From assembly GCA_016234595.1 (NCBI GenBank), contig JACRBG010000050.1:62001-126000 (forward strand): a DNA stretch of 64,000 bases, read 5' to 3'. The translations under genes were made by a program, and so were the position numbers. This stretch comes from Chloroflexota bacterium. Lineage in GTDB: Bacteria; Chloroflexota; Anaerolineae; Aggregatilineales; J027. The notes beneath the pieces were generated by a model. That model ran no database searches. It was not told the origin of the DNA and saw nothing but the letters and a program-made list of their open reading frames with translations. Positions 55,677 to 62,466 of the stretch are shown piece by piece (position 1 is the stretch's first letter; each line of letters starts with the position of its first letter).

Positions 55677-55694
55677 GGGTATTCTCCTAATTGA

Positions 55695-56132
55695 TTATCC
55701 TATCCACGGCTCGGCAGGCACACTGTACGCATCAAAAGGAAATTGCCCATCCATAAATTGCTCAGGCAGCAATTTGTAGGCATTAGGTGCTGGAATCAGT
55801 TGGCGAATCTGCTGAAGCATCACCGGAGTAACCAAGCCATTAAAAGGTGCTAGTAGCTCCTCCTCCCGAGATGCCATATGCAATGCTGAGGTAGCTCGAA
55901 ATAATCCCCAAACATGAAAAGCGCCATTATCAAGCTTGTGCTGATTAGTGAAGAATCGAAACGATTTTCGCCAGTCTTTACCCATCAGAGCTAGGTAAAG
56001 CAGATGATGGGCAGCCCATAAGTTGTGCTTCTCTGCCGAGCGCATCAATTCGCTCCAACGTTTGCGGATGTCATGGTAGGTAAAATCGTCGGGGAATATT
56101 TGGACGGTTGTCGCCTTTGAAAGGGTATTCAT
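55695..56132 (-). CDS. Conserved-looking protein of unknown function (145 aa)
   Basis: The protein is predicted soluble and helical. The segment KRWSELMRSAEKHNLWAAHH and then HLLYLALMGKDWRKSFRFFT are rich in aromatic and charged residues, and SREEELLAPFNGLVTPVMLQ is followed by a Pro-rich end (FPFDAYSVPAEPWIG). I do not recognise a named family. AGGAG lies nine bases before the ATG and is partly covered by a hairpin. It is between the CUA tRNA and the PTH2-like gene and almost certainly shares their transcript, with 18 bases to the latter. Confidence 0.75.
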   Translation of the reverse strand: MNTLSKATTVQIFPDDFTYHDIRKRWSELMRSAEKHNLWAAHHLLYLALMGKDWRKSFRFFTNQHKLDNGAFHVWGLFRATSALHMASREEELLAPFNGLVTPVMLQQIRQLIPAPNAYKLLPEQFMDGQFPFDAYSVPAEPWIG

Positions 56133-56133
56133 T

Positions 56134-56188
56134 GTTGTATCTCCTCTGCATAGATAAATTTAGATTTCAAAGATGAGAGAGATACAAC
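56134..56188 (-). promoter_or_regulatory. Hairpin overlapping the ribosome site of the 145-aa gene
   Basis: On the minus strand GTTGTATCTC (56188-56179) is followed 35 bases later by GAGATACAAC (56143-56134), a perfect 10-bp repeat. The second arm includes part of the GAGGAG ribosome-binding site, so pairing would hide it. It lies 54 bases downstream of the tRNA 3' end. Confidence 0.65.
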
Positions 56189-56242
56189 GGGGGGGTCTCT
56201 GGATTTGGGAAAGCCAACCTACAACATTTTTCTTCTCCCTAG

Positions 56243-56314
56243 TGGGTCATGCGAGAATCGAACTCGCTTCAAGCGGGTTTAGAGGCCGCCGCCCATCCAA
56301 CGAGCATATGACCC
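56243..56314 (-). tRNA. Atypical tRNA with CUA anticodon (amber-reading)
   Basis: A 72-nt class I cloverleaf can be drawn. The acceptor is GGGTCAT / ATGACCC, all seven pairs. The D arm is GCTC / GGGC, with loop GTTGGAT. The anticodon stem GCGGC / CCCGC has a C-C mismatch beside the loop CTCTAAA, which places CTA at positions 34-36. The variable loop is TTGAA. The T arm is GCGAG / CTCGC, with loop TTCGATT. The discriminator is A and CCA is not encoded. Positions 8 and 14 are A and G rather than the usual T and A. It is unlike the tRNA-Lys and tRNA-Ser of the window. A TCT (Arg) reading would need C at position 33, so CTA is favoured. Charging identity is unknown. Confidence 0.75.
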
Positions 56315-56335
56315 AAACTCGCATAAGTAAAAATT

Positions 56336-56364
56336 ATGATACCGTAGTTTTGAGAGAACATCAA
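56336..56364 (-). promoter_or_regulatory. Promoter for the CUA tRNA cluster
   Basis: On the minus strand TTGATG (56364-56359) and TATCAT (56341-56336) are 17 bases apart and end 22 bases before the tRNA. Confidence 0.75.
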
Positions 56365-56365
56365 T

Positions 56366-56397
56366 AAAAAAGGCACCCACATGGAGTGCCTTTTTTT
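56366..56397. terminator. Terminator after glutamine synthetase
   Basis: AAAAAAGGCAC and GTGCCTTTTTT form an 11-bp stem with a 9-nt loop, with flanking T or A runs. It ends transcription from glutamine synthetase before the tRNA promoter. Confidence 0.88.
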
Positions 56398-56403
56398 AGG
56401 TGG

Positions 56404-57825
56404 CTAGAACTGATTCCAGTAGAATTGATTGGTCACTTCGTGGTGGAATTGAATTTCAGCAGCCTTGATGATTGTTCCTAGCAGACGTGGGCAACGGTCA
56501 GCCGAAGCTTGTTTCAATGCAGCATAACGTTCGCAAACTTCCTCGCCCAACACGGACTTCACAAATGGGCCTTGGCGGAAATCGGCAATCGCGTCATAAA
56601 TGTTATCAGGCAGAATCGCATCTGGTGAAAGATTCGAGCTAATTTTCCCTTCCAAGCCCGTGCGGAACAATGTGTAGACGGCCAGATATGGATTGGCGTC
56701 GGGCGCAATTGAACGGACTTCGACGCGGGCGGAACGTGAATTACCAATTGGAATACGCACCATACTGCCCCGGTCAATCGGTGAGGCCTTGATTTGATTA
56801 GGTGCTTCATAGTGGGGGTCGAGGCGACGATAGGCATTGACACTGGGGTTCAAAACCAAGCAGATTTCACGACCAACACTGAGGATACGCTTGACAAAAT
56901 CCCACGCAAAACCGGAGATGCCATCTTGACCATCTGCTTGATAGAACAGATTGGTATCGCCCTTGGAAATGGACATATTGGTGTGCATACCGCTACCATT
57001 GACACCCGTTACAGGCTTAGGCAAGAAGCTGGCTGTCAAATCCATCTGTTGAGCTACTTGACGGGCAATCAGCTTATAAAGCTGAATTTGGTCAGCAGCC
57101 GTCACAGCATCGGAATAGGAATAGTTCATTTCAAACTGCGATGGCGCGACTTCAGGGTGGTCTTTCTCGTTGGCAAAACCCATGGCGCGCTGCACTTCAG
57201 CGGCTTTATCAATGAAAGTACGCAGGGTGTCGCCGGGGAGAGAATGATAGTAACCACCCGTCGAGACAAACTCAAATTGACCCGATTCGACATACATCTG
57301 CTCGGCATGGCGACCGCGGAAAATAAAGCCTTCAATTTCGTTGGACAGATTAAAGGTATAACCGTTCTTTTGATATTGTTCCGTCGTATAGAGCTTCAAT
57401 CCCGAACGCATGTCGGCAAGATAGGGGCCACCATCGCGCTCCAAAACTTCACCAAAAACCAGCACCTTACCGGGGCCAAATACGTCGGAGGGCAACCAAT
57501 AGAAAGCCGCCCAGTCAATCGCTAAGCGCAGGTCTGACTCCGATTGCTGGCTAAAACCACGCACTGATGAACCATCAAAAGTGAGGTTATCGGCGGATTT
57601 CAGCAAAAATTTCTTGTCGTAGTCCAACATATGGAAACGACCTTCGAGATCAGTGAAGCAGACAGTTACGGCCTTGATGCGCTTTTCATCAGCCAGATAA
57701 CGCATCCGTTCTTCGCGGATGGTGTCAGCCGAAACACGATTTTGGCGTTTGGTCTTGGCCTCAAGATTGAGTTCTTCAAGTTGTTCGTAGGGAATTTCTA
57801 GGAAATTGCGGAGCGATTCAGACAT
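56404..57825 (-). CDS. glnA: Glutamine synthetase (type I)
   Basis: A 473-residue enzyme that makes glutamine from glutamate, ammonia and ATP. Signatures: FTDLEGRFHMLDY (beta-grasp region), FDGSSVRGFSQQSESDL, FEMNYSYSDAVTAADQIQLY (metal-ligand region), NGSGMHTNMSI, and RIPIGNSRSARVEVRSIAPD. The MHTN departs from the common MHVH, and the adenylylation tyrosine motif (NLYDLP) is absent, which fits a GSI-alpha type controlled by other means. The N-terminal extension of about 50 residues (NFLEIPYEQLEELNLEAKTK) is unusual. It ends in TAG, next to the CUA tRNA. Confidence 0.92.
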   Translation of the reverse strand: MSESLRNFLEIPYEQLEELNLEAKTKRQNRVSADTIREERMRYLADEKRIKAVTVCFTDLEGRFHMLDYDKKFLLKSADNLTFDGSSVRGFSQQSESDLRLAIDWAAFYWLPSDVFGPGKVLVFGEVLERDGGPYLADMRSGLKLYTTEQYQKNGYTFNLSNEIEGFIFRGRHAEQMYVESGQFEFVSTGGYYHSLPGDTLRTFIDKAAEVQRAMGFANEKDHPEVAPSQFEMNYSYSDAVTAADQIQLYKLIARQVAQQMDLTASFLPKPVTGVNGSGMHTNMSISKGDTNLFYQADGQDGISGFAWDFVKRILSVGREICLVLNPSVNAYRRLDPHYEAPNQIKASPIDRGSMVRIPIGNSRSARVEVRSIAPDANPYLAVYTLFRTGLEGKISSNLSPDAILPDNIYDAIADFRQGPFVKSVLGEEVCERYAALKQASADRCPRLLGTIIKAAEIQFHHEVTNQFYWNQF

Positions 57826-58203
57826 GACTAACCTAACCCTTTATTGTCTAGCGATGAACGACAGGAGTTGGAATAATATCGGGCAAATTTTATTCGCTTC
57901 TGAAAATTCCGAAGTGTATTTTGTGAATTTACACAAGGGCTAATTCATTACCCCTTATCTTTGGAGGTAATCCACAATCATTTCGCTTGACATTTTAGGT
58001 TTTCGGAATGTGCTAATATAGGTACAACAAATATAGTTACATAGCTTGAGCCAAACCGGACATTAAATAAGCGATTACGGCGGATTCAAAAAGAGTGGGT
58101 TATGTCTGCAAATCGCTAAAATGCCATTCAATTAGCGGATTATTGTAGGATCAAACTGGACTTAGCGCATATTGAGTTAGGGGACGAATATGGTTATGAC
58201 AAT
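57826..58203. other. Region of 378 bases upstream of glutamine synthetase; its 3' part is coding-like
   Basis: The first half must hold the glutamine synthetase promoter, and TTGACA with TGCTAATAT at about 57986-58019 may serve the plus-strand gene, with a long spacer. From 58120 the sequence is open and protein-like in the frame of the next gene. An in-frame TAA (58117-58119) and ATG (58102) lie just before it. Confidence 0.5.
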
Positions 58204-58794
58204 TTGTGCCTTTGTGTCATTGATGCGATCTATTCAATTGGAGTCCGGTATACGTCAACAAAAAACACTGTGGCGCGGTTTTGCATCTACTTAAACTTCC
58301 AAAGTGATCATATGCCCAGCGACTCAGAGTTTCCAGTAGATAAACTGATTCGGCTTTATCAAGAACACGCAGTGGAATTCATGGCAAAGAAGGTCTATCG
58401 GAATTTACAGCGAACATCTTCAAGAAATGGCATTTTAAAGGCGGAGGCGGTCTTCCAAGTAGCAAGCCTCCTGCAAAAATATGGTGTGAATCGGCTGACC
58501 GACATGAATAAAATCATTGGCAACCCAGCCTTTGAGGCCGATTTCAAAAAAATTCAGGGGCAAAGTAGTGGCATTTCATTGCGCTATTTTTATATGCTCG
58601 CTGGGGTAGAGAGCGAAATCAAGCCCGATAGAATGGTGATACGTTTTATTGAATCGGCGCTCGGTAGGCCCGTTAAGATGGAAGAGTGCCATCCTCTGTT
58701 GGTTGAAACCTGCAACTTATTGACCAGTGATTATCCCAATCTCAAACTGCGTAGCCTAGACCATGCAATTTGGCAATTTCAGCGAGTTAGATAG
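58204..58794 (+). CDS. Conserved-looking HhH-GPD-type protein with unresolved start
   Basis: From TTG 58204 the protein has 196 residues, but the frame is coding-like from 58120: AIQLADYCRIKLDLAHIE, then GDEYGYDNLCLCVIDAIYSI. No good start exists between the TAA at 58117 and 58204. The later part resembles a helix-hairpin-helix glycosylase layout: AEAVFQVASLLQKYGV, IQGQSSGISLRYFYMLAGVE, SEIKPDRMVIRFIESALG and LRSLDHAIWQFQR. DNA repair activity is only a fold-based guess. An ATG at 58312 would remove the conserved N-terminal part. Confidence 0.6.
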   Translation: MCLCVIDAIYSIGVRYTSTKNTVARFCIYLNFQSDHMPSDSEFPVDKLIRLYQEHAVEFMAKKVYRNLQRTSSRNGILKAEAVFQVASLLQKYGVNRLTDMNKIIGNPAFEADFKKIQGQSSGISLRYFYMLAGVESEIKPDRMVIRFIESALGRPVKMEECHPLLVETCNLLTSDYPNLKLRSLDHAIWQFQRVR

Positions 58795-58846
58795 GCATCA
58801 CTCCTAGGCTAAAGAGTGATGAACCTATCCATACAACCCTGTTGGG

Positions 58847-60199
58847 CTAGGAAGCGTGGCGACCGGGCCAGCCATTATCAAAATTATAGTAGAAGTCTTG
58901 CATAGGGAGACGGAAAGCTTCGACATCACGGCGAACCTTCTGGGGGTCTTCGCCAGCGACCAACACCCGCGCCATAAAATCGGCAATTGTTTCCATATCT
59001 TGTTCCATCATGCCCAGTCGCGTAACCTCAATCGTGCCCATACGTAAGCCACTGGGCCGATCCCAATCTTCAGGGGTGTCACCGGGAATCAGATTTTTGT
59101 TGGAAATAATACTGGCTTCGGCTAAGCGATGGGCAACCTCTAATCCACCCCCAAATTGACGCACATTCGCAATCACTTGATGAGTGCGTGTGTAACCCCG
59201 ATGAGCTGCCAGAACAGGGATACCTCGCAAATCGAGCGCCTTGCCGAGGGCTTGGGCATTCTTGACGATTTGGGCCATATACACCTGACCAAATTCGAGC
59301 ATTTCAGCTGCGGCTACAGCTAATGCTGCGACGCGATTGACCTGATGGGTTGCTACCAATACGGGGAAAATAGCTTCGGTGAGAGGTTCAGTAAGGGCCG
59401 AGTCGTTCCACATAATCATGCCACTTTGCGGGCCGCTAAATGTCTTCCCCGCTGACCCTGTCAGAATGGCTGCTCCTTCGGCTAACGGGTCTTGGAATTG
59501 ACCGCCCGCAATTAAACCTGCTTGATGAGCGCCATCAAAAACAAACTTACCACCCCACTCCGCAATAACCGAAGCCATTTCGCGGACAGGCAGTGGGAAA
59601 AGGGTCATAGACATACCCATCACAACTAGCTTGGGTCGGATGCGCTGGGCTTCTTCAGTAAATTTATCTAAATCCACCTCAAGTTCAATGGGGTCATAGG
59701 GAATGTCATAAATTTCAAGTCCACGTGTACCGGCTGGGCCATCGGGACGATTGCTGGAATGACCACCAAAGGGCTGCGAGGCTGTCATGACACGATCACC
59801 GGGGTTCGTTAGGGCGTGATAGACCGCCATATTGCCGAGCATACTCCCCATCAAACGATGGTCGGCATAATTGCAGCGAAAGGCCTTCTTTAAAAGTTCA
59901 ACACACAGCGACTCAACTTCATCAATGTATTGCGTCCCCGCAAACCAGCGATTGACCCGCCCAATATGACCCTCAGCAGCACGAGTGCCAATTTCTGAGG
60001 CCAGCAATTGACGGACGGTTGGGCTAGTTGGAGCTTCAGGAGCCAGCAAATTAATACAGCGTTTGCCACGCCACTCCTCATTACGTTGCACCGCCGCGAC
60101 TACAGCCTCGGCCATGCCTTTAGCTGAGCCTGCTCGATCAAGGATGGCACGAGCATTTTCCAAAATAGTTGAATCGTGGACTTCAAATTGATTGGTCAT
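58847..60199 (-). CDS. Serine hydroxymethyltransferase-like PLP enzyme
   Basis: A 450-residue fold-type I enzyme. CINLLAPEAPTSPTVRQLLA resembles the SHMT opening; YADHRLMGSMLGNMAVYHAL binds the cofactor phosphate; GGKFVFDGAHQAGLIAGGQF has the Asp-Gly-Ala-His ligand; and LTGSAGKTFSGPQSGMIMW carries the PLP lysine. In housekeeping GlyA this last motif is TTTTHKTLRGPRGG, so this is a divergent relative, perhaps an aldolase-like or phosphonate or threonine enzyme. It is 15 bases downstream of a GntR regulator, and probably regulated by it. It ends in TAG. Confidence 0.82.
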   Translation of the reverse strand: MTNQFEVHDSTILENARAILDRAGSAKGMAEAVVAAVQRNEEWRGKRCINLLAPEAPTSPTVRQLLASEIGTRAAEGHIGRVNRWFAGTQYIDEVESLCVELLKKAFRCNYADHRLMGSMLGNMAVYHALTNPGDRVMTASQPFGGHSSNRPDGPAGTRGLEIYDIPYDPIELEVDLDKFTEEAQRIRPKLVVMGMSMTLFPLPVREMASVIAEWGGKFVFDGAHQAGLIAGGQFQDPLAEGAAILTGSAGKTFSGPQSGMIMWNDSALTEPLTEAIFPVLVATHQVNRVAALAVAAAEMLEFGQVYMAQIVKNAQALGKALDLRGIPVLAAHRGYTRTHQVIANVRQFGGGLEVAHRLAEASIISNKNLIPGDTPEDWDRPSGLRMGTIEVTRLGMMEQDMETIADFMARVLVAGEDPQKVRRDVEAFRLPMQDFYYNFDNGWPGRHAS

Positions 60200-60213
60200 T
60201 ACAAATTGTCCCC

Positions 60214-60855
60214 TTAAGTTTCTGACATTAAAAAAGTGGCTAAAGTGGTTGATGCGGACAAAAGATGTTGGCGGAGTAAGCCTACCGCTTGGGTGACATT
60301 ACCATCCCGACAGGCTTGCAGAATGGCGTAGTGTTCCTGTTGGGAGGTGGCTTGAAAACCAAGATTTTTCAGATATAAGACCAAATAGCGGGCCACGTTC
60401 ATGTGCAGCGGTTCTAGAATGCTTATTAGACGAGGCATTTGCGCCGCTTGATATAATTGCGCGTGGAAATCCCAATTGAGTTCATTCCAGCGGGCAGTAT
60501 CGGTTTCCACATCCATAACACGCAAGATATTTTCGGCCTGCATCAGAATAGGGGCAGTGAGATGAGGGATAGCAGCTTCAAGAGCGACTGTTTCTAAAGC
60601 AATCCGGATAGTATAAATCTCACTAGCTTCAGCAGCAGTGAGAGCCGAGATAAAGGCCCCACGATTGGTATACAGCGTTACCAACCCTTCGGCTTTGAGT
60701 TGCACCAACGCCTCACGCACCGGAACTTTGCTCACCCCGAGTTCCTCAGCGATTTTGTCTTGGCGCAATGGCTCGTTGCTTTTAAGGTCACCGCGTAGTA
60801 TTGACAAACGCAGGTGGGCCGCAATACTTTCAGCGGTGTTTTTGGTCAGTATCAA
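60214..60855 (-). CDS. GntR-family regulator (FCD/FadR subfamily)
   Basis: The 213-residue protein begins at TTG 60855, with GGGAGG five bases upstream; the longer open frame lacks a site. HTH: LRQDKIAEELGVSKVPVREA (recognition helix), LVQLKAEGLVTLYTNRGAFI. The FCD domain includes IYTIRIALETVALEAAIPHL and HAQLYQAAQMPRLISI with metal-type histidines. Such regulators sense small organic acids. A palindrome covers its promoter. It lies directly upstream of the SHMT-like gene. Confidence 0.88.
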   Translation of the reverse strand: MILTKNTAESIAAHLRLSILRGDLKSNEPLRQDKIAEELGVSKVPVREALVQLKAEGLVTLYTNRGAFISALTAAEASEIYTIRIALETVALEAAIPHLTAPILMQAENILRVMDVETDTARWNELNWDFHAQLYQAAQMPRLISILEPLHMNVARYLVLYLKNLGFQATSQQEHYAILQACRDGNVTQAVGLLRQHLLSASTTLATFLMSET

Positions 60856-60889
60856 AGAAACCTCCCGAATCAATTCAATATTGCATAAT

Positions 60890-60917
60890 TGTATAATCGT
60901 ATACGATTTATTGTCAA
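60890..60917 (-). promoter_or_regulatory. Promoter and palindromic operator of the GntR-SHMT pair
   Basis: On the minus strand TTGACA and TATACA are 16 bases apart. A perfect 14-bp palindrome AATCGTATACGATT (60895-60908) lies between them, a typical place for autorepression by a GntR protein. Confidence 0.75.
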
Positions 60918-61042
60918 GCACCTGAAATTTGCAAAAACCAAGACCAAAGTCACATCAACTTATGACTTGATTGCTTGCAACCTCGGAAAATCTCATCTAA
61001 AGTCATTTTCCTAAAGGGATACACATTAGGGGCATAAATTTT

Positions 61043-61588
61043 ATGACGGAATCACCCAGTCCCACGACCAAACGCATTTTAGTCGTCTATGCCACACGCG
61101 GTGGGACTACCCGTGACTTAGCCGAGCAGGTTGCCGAGTCGCTTCGAGCCAACGGGTCGGGGGTTGAAATTTTGGCGGCGAAAAAAGTCAGGGATATCAC
61201 CCCCTATGATGCCGTTGTTCTGGGAAGCGCCATCTATTTTCGTCAGTTAATGCCGCAAGCCGTTCGTTTTTTGGAACAAAATGCCTCTTATCTCACTACC
61301 CACCCCATTGCCATCTTCAGCGTTGGCGCTCAGATGCGTAAGAATGTTACAAAAAATCACGCCGTGGTGGATAGATGGGTTCGAGGGTCATTAAAGGGAG
61401 TGCCACAACTTCAGCCCGTTGCAATCGAGCATTTCGCGGGGGCCATCCAATTTAAGCGACTCAATTTGTTGTGGCGACTTTTGGTATTGATTACCTTTAG
61501 TGAATTAGGGGACTGGCGGAATTTAAAAGCGGTGCAAGATTGGGCCAACAGAATTTATCCGCAATTGATCAATCGGCCCAACACCTAA
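61043..61588 (+). CDS. Flavodoxin-family protein (HemG-like)
   Basis: The 181-residue protein begins RILVVYATRGGTTRDLAEQV, with the FMN phosphate loop T-R-G-G-T-T, and later has YDAVVLGSAIYFRQLMPQAV and IFSVGAQMRKN. HemG-type menaquinone-dependent protoporphyrinogen dehydrogenases and general flavodoxins share this. The C-terminal hydrophobic stretch (LLWRLLVLITFSELGDWR) is HemG-like. No heme gene is adjacent. Its stop overlaps the convergent ModB gene by four bases. Confidence 0.8.
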   Translation: MTESPSPTTKRILVVYATRGGTTRDLAEQVAESLRANGSGVEILAAKKVRDITPYDAVVLGSAIYFRQLMPQAVRFLEQNASYLTTHPIAIFSVGAQMRKNVTKNHAVVDRWVRGSLKGVPQLQPVAIEHFAGAIQFKRLNLLWRLLVLITFSELGDWRNLKAVQDWANRIYPQLINRPNT

Positions 61589-62460
61589 GAGGATGGGTTG
61601 CGATTTTCGCGGCTCAGGACTTGAACCACAAATAAAACACTCGCAGCAAGAGCAATCAAAATGAGGGCTGTCCATAGAGCCGCTGGGATATTTTGCTGAT
61701 AGGTCTTATAAATGAGCAGAGTCATAGTTTGCGTACGTCCCGGCGCGCTCCCAGCAAACAAAATAGTGGCCCCAAATTCACCCAGCGCCCTTGCCCAACT
61801 CATCAACGCCCCGGTCAACAAGGCCCGACTTGAGAGGGGTAATGTCACCCGCCAAAAGCGCATCCACCGCGAGGCCCCATCCACCAATGCGGCTGCTTCG
61901 ATTTCTCGATCCACTTGGTTAAACCCCACCTGTGCAGCACGAACATAAAATGGCATCGCCACAAAGGTCTGTGCCAAAATCACTGCATAGCGAGTGAAAG
62001 TCAAGCGAATACCTAAATCTAAAAGCGTGGGGCCAAGCAAACCACGCCGACCAAACGTGACCAGCAGCGCAAAGCCAGCAACGGCAGGTGGCAGCACAAT
62101 TGGTAATTCAACTAGTACATTGAGCATCCGCCGACCCCAAAATTGCCCACGCGACAGTACATAGGCCAACGGTGTTCCTAAGAGCAAAATAAGGATGAGG
62201 CTGACGGCAGTTGTTTGAAACGTGAGCGCAATAGCTTGAGGCAAGAGAGGGTCAGCCCCCGCTTGCCACGCCTGTTCTTGATAGACCCGATAGGCCAATG
62301 ATGCTAATGGCAAAGCGATCAACAAAATCGCCAATAGGAACAACAAGGCAATTCCGCTAAATCCCAATAAATGCCACAGGCTATGCCAAAAAGAGGACAG
62401 TTTTTGCAAAGGGGTGACTCGTAGATCACCCCTGCTGATCGTCGTCTCGTGAATATCCAT
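61585..62460 (-). CDS. modB: Molybdate ABC transporter permease ModB
   Basis: A 291-residue protein with about six membrane helices. The coupling EAA motif is AAALVDGASRWMRFWRVTLP, followed by a GALMSWARALGEFGATILFA segment typical of ModB. Other parts include LPPAVAGFALLVTFGRRGLL. It imports molybdate or tungstate with ModA and an ATPase, which is not in the window. It lies six bases after modA on the same strand. It ends in TAG. Confidence 0.9.
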   Translation of the reverse strand: MDIHETTISRGDLRVTPLQKLSSFWHSLWHLLGFSGIALLFLLAILLIALPLASLAYRVYQEQAWQAGADPLLPQAIALTFQTTAVSLILILLLGTPLAYVLSRGQFWGRRMLNVLVELPIVLPPAVAGFALLVTFGRRGLLGPTLLDLGIRLTFTRYAVILAQTFVAMPFYVRAAQVGFNQVDREIEAAALVDGASRWMRFWRVTLPLSSRALLTGALMSWARALGEFGATILFAGSAPGRTQTMTLLIYKTYQQNIPAALWTALILIALAASVLFVVQVLSRENRNPSS

Positions 62461-62466
62461 GCAATC

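Noticed and set aside
56243-56314. tRNA-Arg with anticodon TCT, or tRNA-Pyl
   Set aside because: TCT would need C at position 33 and shift the stem out of register. tRNA-Pyl features (short D loop, six-bp anticodon stem, three-base variable loop) and pyl genes are not seen.
56404-57825. General amber suppression or recoding of TAG in this genome
   Set aside because: Many genes here (glnA, SHMT-like, modB, Fe-S oxidoreductase, DsbA-like, amine oxidase) use TAG as their last codon, so efficient general readthrough is unlikely.
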